Source: Cecembia lonarensis LW9
GTDB taxonomy: Bacteria > Bacteroidota > Bacteroidia > Cytophagales > Cyclobacteriaceae
Length of the DNA: 64,000 bases
Assembly (NCBI RefSeq): GCF_000298295.1
Contig: NZ_AMGM01000018.1
Span: forward strand, 1 to 64,000
Reading direction: 5' to 3'
A program made the translations under genes and the position numbers. Of this stretch, positions 1 to 8,797 are shown in pieces; position 1 is the first letter of the stretch; every line of letters starts with the position of its first letter. The notes below the pieces were generated by a model. That model made no database searches, was not told the origin of the DNA, and saw only the letters and a list, made by a program, of their open reading frames with translations.

Positions 1-531
1 GGTGAAGCTAGTTACACTACCATTGAAAGGGTAGGTATCCGACCAACTTTGGATGTCAACGGTATCTGGGGAGGTTACACCGGTGAAGGAGCCAAGACGG
101 TTTTGCCTTCCAAAGCCTATGCTAAAATTTCCATGAGATTGGTGCCTAATCAGGACCATAAAGAAATCGCCAAGCTATTCGAGGAGCATTTCAAGGCAAT
201 TGCACCAGAATCCGTGAAGGTGAAAGTGACCTCACACCACGGTGGTGCAGCGGCGGTTGTTTCCACGGATACGCCAGGTTATAGGGCTGCTGACCTTGCC
301 ATTCAGGAAGCTTTTGGCAAAAAAGCCATCCCCACCAGAGAGGGTGGTTCCATTCCAATCTGTGCCCTATTCCAACAAGTGTTAGGACTTGATCCCATCT
401 TGTTAGGCTTTGGACTGGATACAGATGCGCTCCATTCCCCAAATGAACACTATGGCGTGAAAAACTACCTGATGGGCATTGAAACCATCGCTTTGTTTTT
501 CAAGCATTTCAAAAATGAAGGAAGCAAATAG
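1..531 (+). CDS. M20 family dipeptidase, C-terminal part (cut by window start)
   Basis: Open from the first base, so the true start lies outside the window; 176 residues of the C-terminal half are present. The family hydrolyses dipeptides or acylated amino acids with two metal ions. Visible: the end of the dimerisation lid domain (RPTLDVNGIWGGYTGEGAKT), a REGGSIPI stretch of the returning catalytic domain, and the C-terminal metal-ligand histidine in DALHSPNEHYG. These are typical of the CNDP/DUG1-like branch of M20. It ends about 130 bases before dsbD. The N-terminal metal-binding half is not visible, so substrate cannot be judged. Confidence 0.85.
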   Translation, partial: GEASYTTIERVGIRPTLDVNGIWGGYTGEGAKTVLPSKAYAKISMRLVPNQDHKEIAKLFEEHFKAIAPESVKVKVTSHHGGAAAVVSTDTPGYRAADLAIQEAFGKKAIPTREGGSIPICALFQQVLGLDPILLGFGLDTDALHSPNEHYGVKNYLMGIETIALFFKHFKNEGSK

Positions 532-658
532 TAGCCCAAAAAAGGTCCATAAAGCAAAAGAGTGATTTTATGGACCTGCTTTGGCTTATGTAAGACATAT
601 TACTGAACTATTTTACCCAAACTCCCATTATTACAGATTAGTCAAGCTTAACACCGAG

Positions 659-2728
659 ATGTCAAAATACTTCAAAATCAGCATCCTTCTTTCACTGTTC
701 CTGCTTTTTGCAAATCTGGGTTATTCTCAGATCATTGCACCACCAAAATGGACCATTCAATTGTCTGAAAAAGAATTGAAAGTAGGTGATGAGGTTAAAA
801 TCATATTCAAGGCCCAAGTCCCCAGAGATTGGTACATTTATTCCAATGATTTTGACCCCGATTTAGGACCAATGTTGACAGAATTGGAGTTGAGCCAATC
901 CCAAGGCTTTTCATTGGTAGGGGGATTGAAAGCCATTAATCCCAAAAAGAAATACGACGAGATCTGGGAAGGAGAAGTCACCTATTTTGAAGGGACAGGA
1001 ACCTTTGAGCAGACCATCAAAATTACAGGTACCAACATCAAGGCAGAAGGATTCATTGGTTACCAAATGTGCACGGACGTTACAGGACAGTGCATCCCTT
1101 TTGAAGAGGATTTTACATTAACGGCCAGTGCCAAGCAAGCACAGAGCAGTAGCCCTGTGCCACCTGTTGAAGTGGAAGAGCAAATTGAGGAAATTGCAAG
1201 TACGCCAGAAGTAGACGAAGAACCCGCTGAAAATGTAGCTGAGTCCGCCAATCAAGAGAGGAGTTTCATCAGCTTGGATGATGAGGAAGAGCAGGGAGGA
1301 TTGATCGGGTTCATGATCATAGCATTCCTGGCAGGGCTGGCAGCCCTTTTGACGCCTTGTGTATTCCCTATGATCCCCATGACGGTTACCTTTTTTACAG
1401 GAAGGGCCAAGTCCAGGATCGGAGGCATCCGAAATGCCTCCATTTATGGATTTTCCATCATCGCCATTTATACGGTAGCGGGCACTGCGGTGGCTTCCAT
1501 TCAGGGACCTGAGTTTGCCAACTGGCTTTCCACCCATTGGGTTCCCAATGTATTCTTCTTCTTGGTCTTTATCTTTTTTGCTTTTGCCTTTCTAGGTATG
1601 TTTGAATTGACTTTGCCCAGCAGCTTTGTCAATAAAATGGATGCCAAAGCCGATAAAGGGGGTCTGACAGGCATCTTCTTTATGGCTTTTACTTTGGTTT
1701 TGGTTTCTTTTTCCTGTACTGGTCCCATTGTAGGATCCATTTTGATCAGTTCAGCTGGGGGAGCCCTACTTAAACCCATTTTGGGAATGTTTGCCTTTTC
1801 TTTGGCCTTTGCCATACCTTTTACCTTATTTGCGATTTTCCCTGAATGGCTGAATTCCTTGCCCAAGTCCGGTGGCTGGTTGAATTCCGTCAAGGTGGTT
1901 TTAGGTTTCCTGGAATTGGCTTTGGCCTTTAAGTTCCTGTCTATCGCTGATCAAGTTTATCATTGGGGTATCCTGGACAGAGATATTTACCTTGCCATTT
2001 GGATTGTGATTTTTGCACTATTGGGATTCTACCTACTTGGAAAAATCAAGCTACCTCATGATTCTCCGATGGACTATATCGGTGTCCCTAGGTTAATGCT
2101 GGCCATTACCACTTTCGTATTTGTGGTCTATCTGATCCCAGGATTATGGGGTGCTCCGCTTAAAGCCTTGAGCGGCTACCTTCCACCCATGGCTACCCAT
2201 GATTTCAACCTTTTTGAAAATAGGTATGCGGCCATCGCTCCGGAAAACCAGTTGGATGATGTGCCCAAGTACGCCGATTTACTTCACTTGCCGCATGGCA
2301 TCCAAGGTTATTTTGATTACGAACAAGCTTTAGCGGCAGCCAGAAGAACAGGTAAGCCACTTTTCATTGATTTTACGGGACATGGCTGTGTGAATTGTAG
2401 GGAGATGGAAGCCAGGGTATGGTCTGATGCTCAAGTGCTCAAAAGGTTGAAAGAAGATTTTGTCCTGGTGGCTTTATACATCGATGAGCGCTTTGAATTA
2501 CCGGAGTCAGAATGGTACATATCTGAATATGACGGCAAGGAGAAAAAAACCATCGGCAAACAAAATGCCGATTTCCAAATCACCCGGTTCAACAATAATG
2601 CCCAGCCTTATTATGTGATTTTAGATCACAATGAAGAGTTATTGGTCAGGCCCAAAGCCTATGATACCAATATTCAGAACTTTGTGAACTTCCTGGAGGA
2701 AGCCAAGGAAGAGTTTGGGAGGAGGTAA
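659..2728 (+). CDS. dsbD: Thiol:disulfide interchange protein DsbD
   Basis: Inner-membrane reductant conveyor that carries electrons from cytoplasmic thioredoxin to periplasmic thiols. 689 residues. Start at ATG 659 because it begins a clear signal peptide (MSKYFKISILLSLFLLFANLGYSQ); the frame is open further upstream from a TTG at 581. Order: periplasmic DsbD-alpha-like domain (about 25-170), an acidic linker, an eight-helix CcdA-like membrane domain with the two expected cysteines (TPCVFPMIP and SFSCTGP), then a thioredoxin-like domain with CVNC at residues 577-580 (GHGCVNCREME). All three redox modules are present. It stands alone, with no cytochrome c maturation genes beside it. Confidence 0.93.
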   Translation: MSKYFKISILLSLFLLFANLGYSQIIAPPKWTIQLSEKELKVGDEVKIIFKAQVPRDWYIYSNDFDPDLGPMLTELELSQSQGFSLVGGLKAINPKKKYDEIWEGEVTYFEGTGTFEQTIKITGTNIKAEGFIGYQMCTDVTGQCIPFEEDFTLTASAKQAQSSSPVPPVEVEEQIEEIASTPEVDEEPAENVAESANQERSFISLDDEEEQGGLIGFMIIAFLAGLAALLTPCVFPMIPMTVTFFTGRAKSRIGGIRNASIYGFSIIAIYTVAGTAVASIQGPEFANWLSTHWVPNVFFFLVFIFFAFAFLGMFELTLPSSFVNKMDAKADKGGLTGIFFMAFTLVLVSFSCTGPIVGSILISSAGGALLKPILGMFAFSLAFAIPFTLFAIFPEWLNSLPKSGGWLNSVKVVLGFLELALAFKFLSIADQVYHWGILDRDIYLAIWIVIFALLGFYLLGKIKLPHDSPMDYIGVPRLMLAITTFVFVVYLIPGLWGAPLKALSGYLPPMATHDFNLFENRYAAIAPENQLDDVPKYADLLHLPHGIQGYFDYEQALAAARRTGKPLFIDFTGHGCVNCREMEARVWSDAQVLKRLKEDFVLVALYIDERFELPESEWYISEYDGKEKKTIGKQNADFQITRFNNNAQPYYVILDHNEELLVRPKAYDTNIQNFVNFLEEAKEEFGRR

Positions 2729-3186
2729 GTTTAGGTAAGGCATTCAGGTTCAAGAGCTTATTTGCAATAGGCAATGACAGAAATGTACGTCACTCTGAGA
2801 ATTCAACATTTAGGAAAATGTTCAGAAAAAGAAATGACAGTCATTGAAGCTTCATCCCTCTCTACCGCAGAAGGACATTTTTGGCAGATTTTTTTTAACC
2901 ACATAGGAGAAGATAGCACACATAGCTTCCCTGTATCAACCGGTTGATTTTAAAAACAAAGGTTTGCTGCTGCCCTGCTATGTATACTATGTTTCTATCC
3001 CGCATGCAGGACAAGTTGTGGCAAATAAAAAAGGATTTTTGTGGAGGTTCAGGTTGTTTTTGGACAACATAGTAACATAGTTAGGCTGTCGCTGCCGTGG
3101 TTTTTGGTATTGGAACGGCCTGGATCTGATGACCGTATTATTTGCCGGATTTTTGCTATGTATTCTATGTCGCTCCTATCTGTCAA
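2729..3186. repeat. Intergenic region with CACATAG-type inverted repeats (copy 1)
   Basis: No gene is supported in these 458 bases. The region holds two arm pairs: 2899-2925 (ccacatagga...cacatag) pairs with 2978-3001 (ctatgtatactatgttt...), and 3067-3080 (acatagtaacatag) pairs with 3156-3170 (ctatgtattctatgt). Between them lies a stretch (about 3000-3020) resembling, on the other strand, acttgttccgc...gcggg near 28780. A second copy of the same design is at 28618-28790. It looks like a dispersed, structure-forming intergenic repeat; the family is unknown to me. Confidence 0.6.
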
Positions 3187-4212
3187 TTACATATCCTGTA
3201 AGGCCTTCAATAGTACCATCTGATTCTTTGCCCGGTGAAAGTTTTGTTCCTCATAATGGATGCTGTAATAGACGTTTCCATCAAGGTAATCTGCCAAGAA
3301 TCGAAAGCCCATGATACAGGTCATCATTTGGCCGCCAAAAGGCAAAGACTGCATTTCTTCTTCTGTAAAAATACCCTCACCTACCTCAAGAAACCCCTGT
3401 AGCAAAGCATCATATTTTGCCTTATCCGCTTTGATATTTCCCCAATTTTGGGAAGATTCGCCTTCTGTACAGACTACCGTTCTGACCAGGTCTCCAAAAT
3501 CATAATACACATAACCGGCCATGATGGTATCCAAATCGATCACTGCATTAACTTTTGAAAAATCATTGGCGTAAATCAGGTTATTGATTTTCGTATCGCT
3601 ATGGGTCATCCTCAATGGAAGCCGATGCTTCCAAGAAACATATTCCTCTACTAATTTTTTTTGCTGCAGGTAGAAATCCACCAATATCTTTAATTCACCT
3701 ACAACTTCCCTTTTGGTATCATGAAGTGCTTGCTTCAATTGCTGATAGCGCAGTTCAAGATCATGAAAACCAGGAATAGATTCCTGAAAGGAAGTTGACT
3801 GAATATGGATACCTGACAAGATAAACTCAGCAAAAGCCTTAGCAGCCAAATAGGCTTGATGGGGAGATGTCACCTCATTGACGCATTTACCTGCTACGAA
3901 AGGAGAAAGTCTGAAATATTGCCCATCGACCAATGAAAACAATTCCCCCTGCTGATTGGGTATTGGAAGGGGCAATATAAAGGGCAAAGCTTCCTGATTG
4001 ATTTGATCAAGGAGAATTTTATGGTTATTTGAAATCCGTTCTGGGTATTTAAAAACCTGTTGATTGAATTGTTGCAGGATCAATTTTTCATATCCCATAT
4101 CAACCAAATAAGTTTTATGTATATGGCCATCTCCGAAAAGACTGACCTGATCCTGCTTGATTTGAAGCAGATAAAGCCTATTGATCTCATCTATCCAAAA
4201 AAGTTTTTGCAT
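3187..4212 (-). CDS. APH-fold small-molecule kinase, N-acetylhexosamine 1-kinase (NahK)-like
   Basis: 341 residues, close to NahK length. Aminoglycoside-phosphotransferase fold: the Brenner-type catalytic loop reads MTHSDTKINNL (about 203-213) and the metal-binding motif VIDLDTIMAGYVYYDFGD follows, closely matching the THNDTKLNN and VIDLDTVMPG pattern I recall from NahK/LnpB. It would phosphorylate C1 of an amino sugar such as GlcNAc or GalNAc; this substrate is inferred from motif likeness only. It is divergent from an SSS sugar-type symporter (213 bases between starts), which fits uptake plus phosphorylation of a sugar. An unrelated small-molecule kinase of the same fold is the alternative. 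Confidence 0.72.
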   Translation of the reverse strand: MQKLFWIDEINRLYLLQIKQDQVSLFGDGHIHKTYLVDMGYEKLILQQFNQQVFKYPERISNNHKILLDQINQEALPFILPLPIPNQQGELFSLVDGQYFRLSPFVAGKCVNEVTSPHQAYLAAKAFAEFILSGIHIQSTSFQESIPGFHDLELRYQQLKQALHDTKREVVGELKILVDFYLQQKKLVEEYVSWKHRLPLRMTHSDTKINNLIYANDFSKVNAVIDLDTIMAGYVYYDFGDLVRTVVCTEGESSQNWGNIKADKAKYDALLQGFLEVGEGIFTEEEMQSLPFGGQMMTCIMGFRFLADYLDGNVYYSIHYEEQNFHRAKNQMVLLKALQDM

Positions 4213-4425
4213 GGCGTAAAGTGATTTTTGTTCTAAAGCTAATATATTCCTGCTTTATGAAAATATATTTTGCCTAAGTTGCCAAGGGGCAATCCCGTCA
4301 ATTTGAATTTTTTAGGTTTTGCAATTCCTGATTTTCTATTTACATTAGAAAAATTTATTGAACAAGTGTTTCTCTATAAATAAAAAAATTTAAGAACTCC
4401 GCCTAAAATTTAACCCAAAGCACCT

Positions 4426-6207
4426 ATGAACATCTCCTTAATCGACTGGGCCATTATCTTGGCATTCTTTGTGATTTCCATGCTGATCGGGGTGTTGACC
4501 TCCAGAAAAGCAGGTTCTTCGGCCAAAGAATTCTTCCTTTCCGGTAGAAATATGCCCTGGTGGTTATTGGGTGTTTCCATGGTGGCGACCACCTTTTCAG
4601 CGGATACACCTAATTTAGTTACAGACATCGTTAGGAAGGATGGAGTCTCCGGCAACTGGGTTTGGTGGGCCTTTCTTTTGACAGGCATGTTGACCGTCTT
4701 TGTTTATGCCAAATTGTGGAGACGCTCAGAGGTGACCACTGACTTGGAGTTTTATGAGCTGCGCTATGGCGGTAAACCAGCAGCTTTTCTAAGGGCTTTT
4801 CGCGCCATCTACCTTGGGGTATTCTTTAATGTGGTCATCATGGCTACTGTCTCCTTGGCTGCCATTAAAATAGGTGGGGTCTTGCTTGGTTTATCACCCT
4901 TAGAAACCCTGCTTTTGGCATCTGTAGTGACGGTAATTTACAGTTCCCTTGGTGGTTTGAAGGGGGTTTTATTGACAGATTTTTTCCAGTTTTTCATTGC
5001 CATGGCAGGAGCGATAGGAGCCGCTTATTATGTATTGGATTTGCCTGAAATCGGTTCACTGGATAACCTATTGAGTCATCCCAATGTATCTGATAAGCTC
5101 AATATCTTACCTGATTTTAATGATTGGAATCTCGTGATCCCTTTGTTGATCATGCCCTTGGCCATACAATGGTGGGCTACTTGGTATCCTGGTGCTGAAC
5201 CAGGAGGAGGGGGCTACATTGCCCAAAGGATGCTTTCAGCAAAGGATGAAAGAAATGCCATGGGAGCAACCTTATTCTTCAACATTGCCCATTATGCCTT
5301 GAGACCATGGCCATGGATCATCATTGCCCTTTCTTCTTTGATCATATTCCCGCAAGTTTCCGACATGCAGGAGGCATTTCCGCATATCCCGGTAGATAAG
5401 TTGGGAAATGATTTGGCTTACTCTGCCATGCTAACATTCTTGCCTACAGGTCTTATCGGAGTGGTGCTTGCTTCCTTGATTGCGGCAGTTATGTCCACCC
5501 TATCTACCCACTTGAACTGGGGTTCATCTTATGTGGTCAATGACTTTTATTTGAGGTTTGTCCGCCCGGAGGCTACAGACAAAGAACTTGTCGCAGTGGG
5601 AAGAATTTCCACAGTATTGCTCATGGTTTTGGCAGCCATTTTGGCATTGGCACTTTCTTCTGCTTTGGAAGCTTTCAATATCCTTTTACAAATCGGAGCG
5701 GGTACGGGCCTGATATTTATCTTGAGATGGTTTTGGTGGAGGATCAATGCTTACACTGAAATTGCGGCCATGATCATTTCCTTTTTGGTAGCTATTTTCT
5801 TTGAAAGTATCAACCCAAGAATGGGCATTATCGATATTCCGGCAGACCAACAATACCTGAAACTATTGTATGGTGTAGGGCTTACCACAGCAGTATGGGT
5901 ATTGGTTACTTTATTCACCAGACCCGAAAAAGATGAGGTACTGTTAAGTTTTTACAGAAAAGTAAAGCCAGCAGCTTTTGGGTGGAAAAATTTGTTGAAT
6001 AAATACCCGCAAGAACAGCAGGAACAGGGTCAATTACCTATGGAAATTGGGTTGATGTTGACCGGATCCATCATGGTCTATGCAGCCTTATTCTCCGTAG
6101 GTTTTTGGATTTACGGCAATGTCCTCGCCGCTTCTGTAGCCACCGTAGTAGCCCTAGTAGGTGGGGGGATTATCATTACAAAGTGGAAAAAGATTAAGTT
6201 TTCTTGA
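4426..6207 (+). CDS. Sodium:solute symporter (SSS family)
   Basis: 593-residue polytopic inner-membrane protein with about 14 hydrophobic segments. The N-terminus has the SSS signature (FFLSGRNMPWWLLGVSMVATTFSADTP), with the unwound TM1 region and a conserved small-residue run. A long helix ending in a charged loop and a C-terminal pair of helices match the larger SGLT-like members. The family couples Na+ to uptake of sugars, amino acids or other solutes. The divergent NahK-like kinase suggests a sugar or amino sugar. It ends four bases before the convergent gldD stop codon; no terminator separates them. Confidence 0.88.
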   Translation: MNISLIDWAIILAFFVISMLIGVLTSRKAGSSAKEFFLSGRNMPWWLLGVSMVATTFSADTPNLVTDIVRKDGVSGNWVWWAFLLTGMLTVFVYAKLWRRSEVTTDLEFYELRYGGKPAAFLRAFRAIYLGVFFNVVIMATVSLAAIKIGGVLLGLSPLETLLLASVVTVIYSSLGGLKGVLLTDFFQFFIAMAGAIGAAYYVLDLPEIGSLDNLLSHPNVSDKLNILPDFNDWNLVIPLLIMPLAIQWWATWYPGAEPGGGGYIAQRMLSAKDERNAMGATLFFNIAHYALRPWPWIIIALSSLIIFPQVSDMQEAFPHIPVDKLGNDLAYSAMLTFLPTGLIGVVLASLIAAVMSTLSTHLNWGSSYVVNDFYLRFVRPEATDKELVAVGRISTVLLMVLAAILALALSSALEAFNILLQIGAGTGLIFILRWFWWRINAYTEIAAMIISFLVAIFFESINPRMGIIDIPADQQYLKLLYGVGLTTAVWVLVTLFTRPEKDEVLLSFYRKVKPAAFGWKNLLNKYPQEQQEQGQLPMEIGLMLTGSIMVYAALFSVGFWIYGNVLAASVATVVALVGGGIIITKWKKIKFS

Positions 6208-6211
6208 TTGA

Positions 6212-6790
6212 TTATTGCTTAAATTCCAAAGTATTCATCAGGTGGGCCATATCCACCTTGATATACTCAATGACTGGAGCTAAGGAATCATTTTTCATGG
6301 CTGTTTCAAAGTACAAAGCTCCACGTAAAAAATTTCTGGTAGAATCTGTCACGAAAAACTGAAACTGTGTGGGCACCTCTCCAGTAAGTTCAGCAACAAC
6401 CCCAGTATAGCCTTGGGGTGTTAACAGTACGGACTCTTCTATACCATAGGCTTTGATCTGATGTTTGGCCGTAAGGTTGATCGCATCATTGACCACTGTC
6501 TTTATATCTTTGCCCTGGGTATCTAACTCCAAATAAGTGAAATGTACTTTTCCCCCCATTCCCTTGTAATTCAAGTTGATCCAAGCAGTCTCCTGCAAAT
6601 TGAAAGAATCCACTTCTACCAAAGCATGTACAGAATGTTCAAAAGTATAGGGGCGTCCATTTTCCAAAGAGATAAAGGCTCTTTCAGGAAGATCAATCCT
6701 GTTATAGCCCATGGGTTTGGGTAGGTAATCTTCACTGCATCCAGCAAAAATGAACATAATGGAAATAAGCAGGTTCAAATTCTTTGACAT
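6212..6790 (-). CDS. gldD: Gliding motility lipoprotein GldD
   Basis: 192 residues. Type II signal peptide with lipobox ending IFAGC, then the characteristic EDYLPKPMGYNRIDLPE start of mature GldD and the C-terminal pattern FFVTDSTRNFLRGALYFET...PVIEYIKVDMAHLMNTLEF, which matches Flavobacterium GldD in order and spacing. GldD is needed for gliding and type IX secretion in Bacteroidota; its exact role is not known. In flavobacteria it sits beside gldE and ssb, but here it is alone and divergent from a DinB-like gene. A TAAATTTG element lies only four bases before the ATG. Confidence 0.9.
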   Translation of the reverse strand: MSKNLNLLISIMFIFAGCSEDYLPKPMGYNRIDLPERAFISLENGRPYTFEHSVHALVEVDSFNLQETAWINLNYKGMGGKVHFTYLELDTQGKDIKTVVNDAINLTAKHQIKAYGIEESVLLTPQGYTGVVAELTGEVPTQFQFFVTDSTRNFLRGALYFETAMKNDSLAPVIEYIKVDMAHLMNTLEFKQ

Positions 6791-6794
6791 GGTT

Positions 6795-6802
6795 CAAATT
6801 TA
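6795..6802 (-). promoter_or_regulatory. Putative -7 element (TAAATTTG) abutting gldD
   Basis: Read on the minus strand, an exact TAnnTTTG Bacteroidota -7 motif ends four bases before the gldD ATG. A weak -33 (GTTTC) lies about 18 bases upstream. If it is used, the transcript would begin at or next to the start codon, so gldD would be leaderless. This rests on the motif alone. Confidence 0.4.
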
Positions 6803-6818
6803 TCAAAATCGTTTGATA
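6801..6818. promoter_or_regulatory. Inverted repeat between gldD and the DinB-like gene (operator candidate)
   Basis: TATCAAA-ATCG-TTTGATA, a perfect 7-base inverted repeat with a 4-base centre, in the 77-base gap between divergent genes. It overlaps the putative gldD -7 element by two bases, a place where a repressor would act. No regulator is known. Confidence 0.35.
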
Positions 6819-6867
6819 TGAAACCAGTTCATCGGATATTTATATAATCAACAAAAACCAAAACAGA

Positions 6868-7398
6868 ATGAAAAATCTAAAAAATTCATTAGCCATTGGC
6901 TTAAGCTTAACGCTTTTGCTATTTGTTCAAGGTTTTGCGCATGCGCAAACTACCATTGAGGAGTTTGCTGCAAAATGGGAAAACAGCAAACAGTTTACGC
7001 TGGAAGTAGTAGATAAAATGCCGGATGATTTAATGAATTACAAGCCTCATGAGTCAGCCATGAGTTTTGCTGAACAGATCATTCACCTTTCCTCTGCAGC
7101 GGCAGGAATCAGCCAAAGGTTTCTTAATGGAGCGGCCCCAAGTTTTGATATTGGCGCTAAACCATCCAATAAAGCTGAGATGAAAGCATTCGTCACGGCT
7201 TGTTTTGATTATGCCAAAGCTACAGTCGGAGCTCTATCAGCCGAACAATTAGCAGAAAGCGTTGAAATCTTTGGAAGCACAGGTACCCGTCGACAAGTGG
7301 TGGGCTTAATTGACGATCACACCACACACCATAGGGGAGCTGCTATTGCCTATATCAGGGCCAATGGTATAGAACCTCCTAGGTTTAGAGGAATGTAA
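6868..7398 (+). CDS. Exported DinB-like four-helix metalloprotein
   Basis: 176 residues. N-terminal signal peptide (ends FAHAQ, about residue 27), then a DinB/YfiT-type four-helix bundle. Three histidines in the family positions are visible: QIIHLSS near residue 73 and the C-terminal pair in DHTTHHRGAAIAYIR (about 150-165). Members bind a divalent metal; some are bacillithiol or mycothiol S-transferases, but most lack a known role. The signal peptide puts this one in the periplasm, so a role with a cytoplasmic thiol is unlikely. It is divergent from gldD and followed by a strong hairpin terminator. Confidence 0.85.
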   Translation: MKNLKNSLAIGLSLTLLLFVQGFAHAQTTIEEFAAKWENSKQFTLEVVDKMPDDLMNYKPHESAMSFAEQIIHLSSAAAGISQRFLNGAAPSFDIGAKPSNKAEMKAFVTACFDYAKATVGALSAEQLAESVEIFGSTGTRRQVVGLIDDHTTHHRGAAIAYIRANGIEPPRFRGM

Positions 7399-7402
7399 AA
7401 AC

Positions 7403-7442
7403 AAAAAGGGTTTGTTATTAATGAAATATCAAACCCTTTTTT
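7403..7442 (+). terminator. Rho-independent terminator after the DinB-like gene
   Basis: The arms aaaaagggttt (7403-7413) and aaacccttttt (7431-7441) pair around a 17-base AT-rich loop, and a T run ends the right arm. It starts four bases after the stop codon. Confidence 0.75.
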
Positions 7443-7663
7443 CATTCTGCACCTGTATTGGGGATTGAATTAATTTTCAGATGGTTTAGTGGTTAGCAAT
7501 GCTTAAGATAAAAAAGTTCTTTTAAGTTTTTACCTGCCTGGCTTACAATGGCATAATTTTTTTAGTAAATAACATACAACAAAAATTTACATTAGCTTGA
7601 GAATACCTTACTTTCAGGGCCAGAAAGATAACTTCTCTTTCTTCGAATAAGTCGCCTTAGATC

Positions 7664-8797
7664 ATGAACAATTCAGACATCAAAAAACTATCCGTTTTTA
7701 GAAAAACCCTACATCGGTATCCCGAGCTTTCAGGAGAGGAAAAGGAAACCGCCAAACGGGTACTGGAATTTTTTGAACCTTTAAAACCAGATATGGTTTT
7801 CAAAGGACTGGGGGGTAATGGACTGGCCTTCATTTTTGAAGGCAAAGAAGAAGGACCGGTATCTTTGTTCAGGTGTGAGCTCGATGCACTTCCCATAAAA
7901 GAGGAGAACGATATCAAACACCTGAGCAAAATTCCGAGCAAATCCCATGTTTGCGGTCACGATGGGCATATGGCTATCATTTCGGGCTTAGGCATGGAGC
8001 TGTCGCAAAACCGCCCCCAGAAAGGAAAAATAATCTTGCTTTTCCAGCCTGCTGAGGAAACAGGCGAAGGGGCCGAAGCCATCATCAGGGATCCTAAATT
8101 CAAGGAAATCCAACCGGATTATGCTTTTGCTTTGCACAACCTTCCGGGTTTTGAGTCCCATCAAATTGTGATTAAGAAAGGTGCTTTTGCTGCCGCCTCT
8201 ATCGGGATGATTATCCTGTTTAAAGGGAGAAACAGTCATTCGGCGCATCCAGAAGCAGGCAATTCTCCGGCAGAAGCCATGGCCAAAACCATAGTGGCCT
8301 TGGAGAAGCTCCCGGATGCCATGAAAAAATTTACACTTGTCACCGTAATCCACGCAAAATTAGGTGAAGTTGCTTTCGGTACCACGCCCGGGGAAGCTAC
8401 TGTCATGGCCACATTAAGGGCCCACGAAAACGAAACCCGAGATCTATTGGTGCTTTATGCAGAGAAACTTTGTACGCAAATTTCCAAAGAATATGGTTTA
8501 GAGGTTGCTTTTGAATACACGGAAGTATTTGCAGCGACCCACAATGACCCAGAAGCTTGGGAATTAGGGAATCAGGCAGCTAAAAATCTTGACCTCAAAA
8601 CCAAACATATCCGAATCCCTTTTCGATGGTCTGAAGATTTTGGTTTGTTTTCCAGTTACACTAAAACTTTACTATTTGGACTTGGCTCAGGCAAAAACCA
8701 GCCCCAACTACACGAGCCCAATTTCGATTTTCCAGATGAACTGATACCAACTGGTGTCAAAATGTTTAAAGAAATCATGCAGCAACTGCATTATTAA
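7664..8797 (+). CDS. M20D family amidohydrolase (AbgB/HipO-like)
   Basis: 377 residues, usual length for N-acyl-amino-acid amidohydrolases. Motifs in order: LHRYPELSGEE near residue 13, FRCELDALPI near 70, the metal-binding VCGHDGHMA near 93 and FQPAEETGEGA near 127, then the lid domain (GRNSHSAHPEAGN) and a C-terminal HEP. It would remove an acyl group from an amino acid or an aminobenzoyl compound in the cytoplasm; no signal peptide is seen. Its stop overlaps the stop of the convergent aminotransferase by four bases. Confidence 0.88.
   Translation: MNNSDIKKLSVFRKTLHRYPELSGEEKETAKRVLEFFEPLKPDMVFKGLGGNGLAFIFEGKEEGPVSLFRCELDALPIKEENDIKHLSKIPSKSHVCGHDGHMAIISGLGMELSQNRPQKGKIILLFQPAEETGEGAEAIIRDPKFKEIQPDYAFALHNLPGFESHQIVIKKGAFAAASIGMIILFKGRNSHSAHPEAGNSPAEAMAKTIVALEKLPDAMKKFTLVTVIHAKLGEVAFGTTPGEATVMATLRAHENETRDLLVLYAEKLCTQISKEYGLEVAFEYTEVFAATHNDPEAWELGNQAAKNLDLKTKHIRIPFRWSEDFGLFSSYTKTLLFGLGSGKNQPQLHEPNFDFPDELIPTGVKMFKEIMQQLHY

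Noticed and set aside
581-658. Upstream TTG extension of dsbD
   Set aside because: It would place 26 hydrophilic residues before a good signal peptide; ATG 659 is preferred.
3041-3314. Two short plus-strand open frames
   Set aside because: They lie in the CACATAG repeat and overlap the antisense of the kinase gene; no signal peptide, motif or codon pattern supports them.
3187-4212. Aminoglycoside resistance kinase
   Set aside because: The catalytic-loop and metal-site wording fits NahK-type kinases better than resistance APH enzymes, and the context is a symporter.
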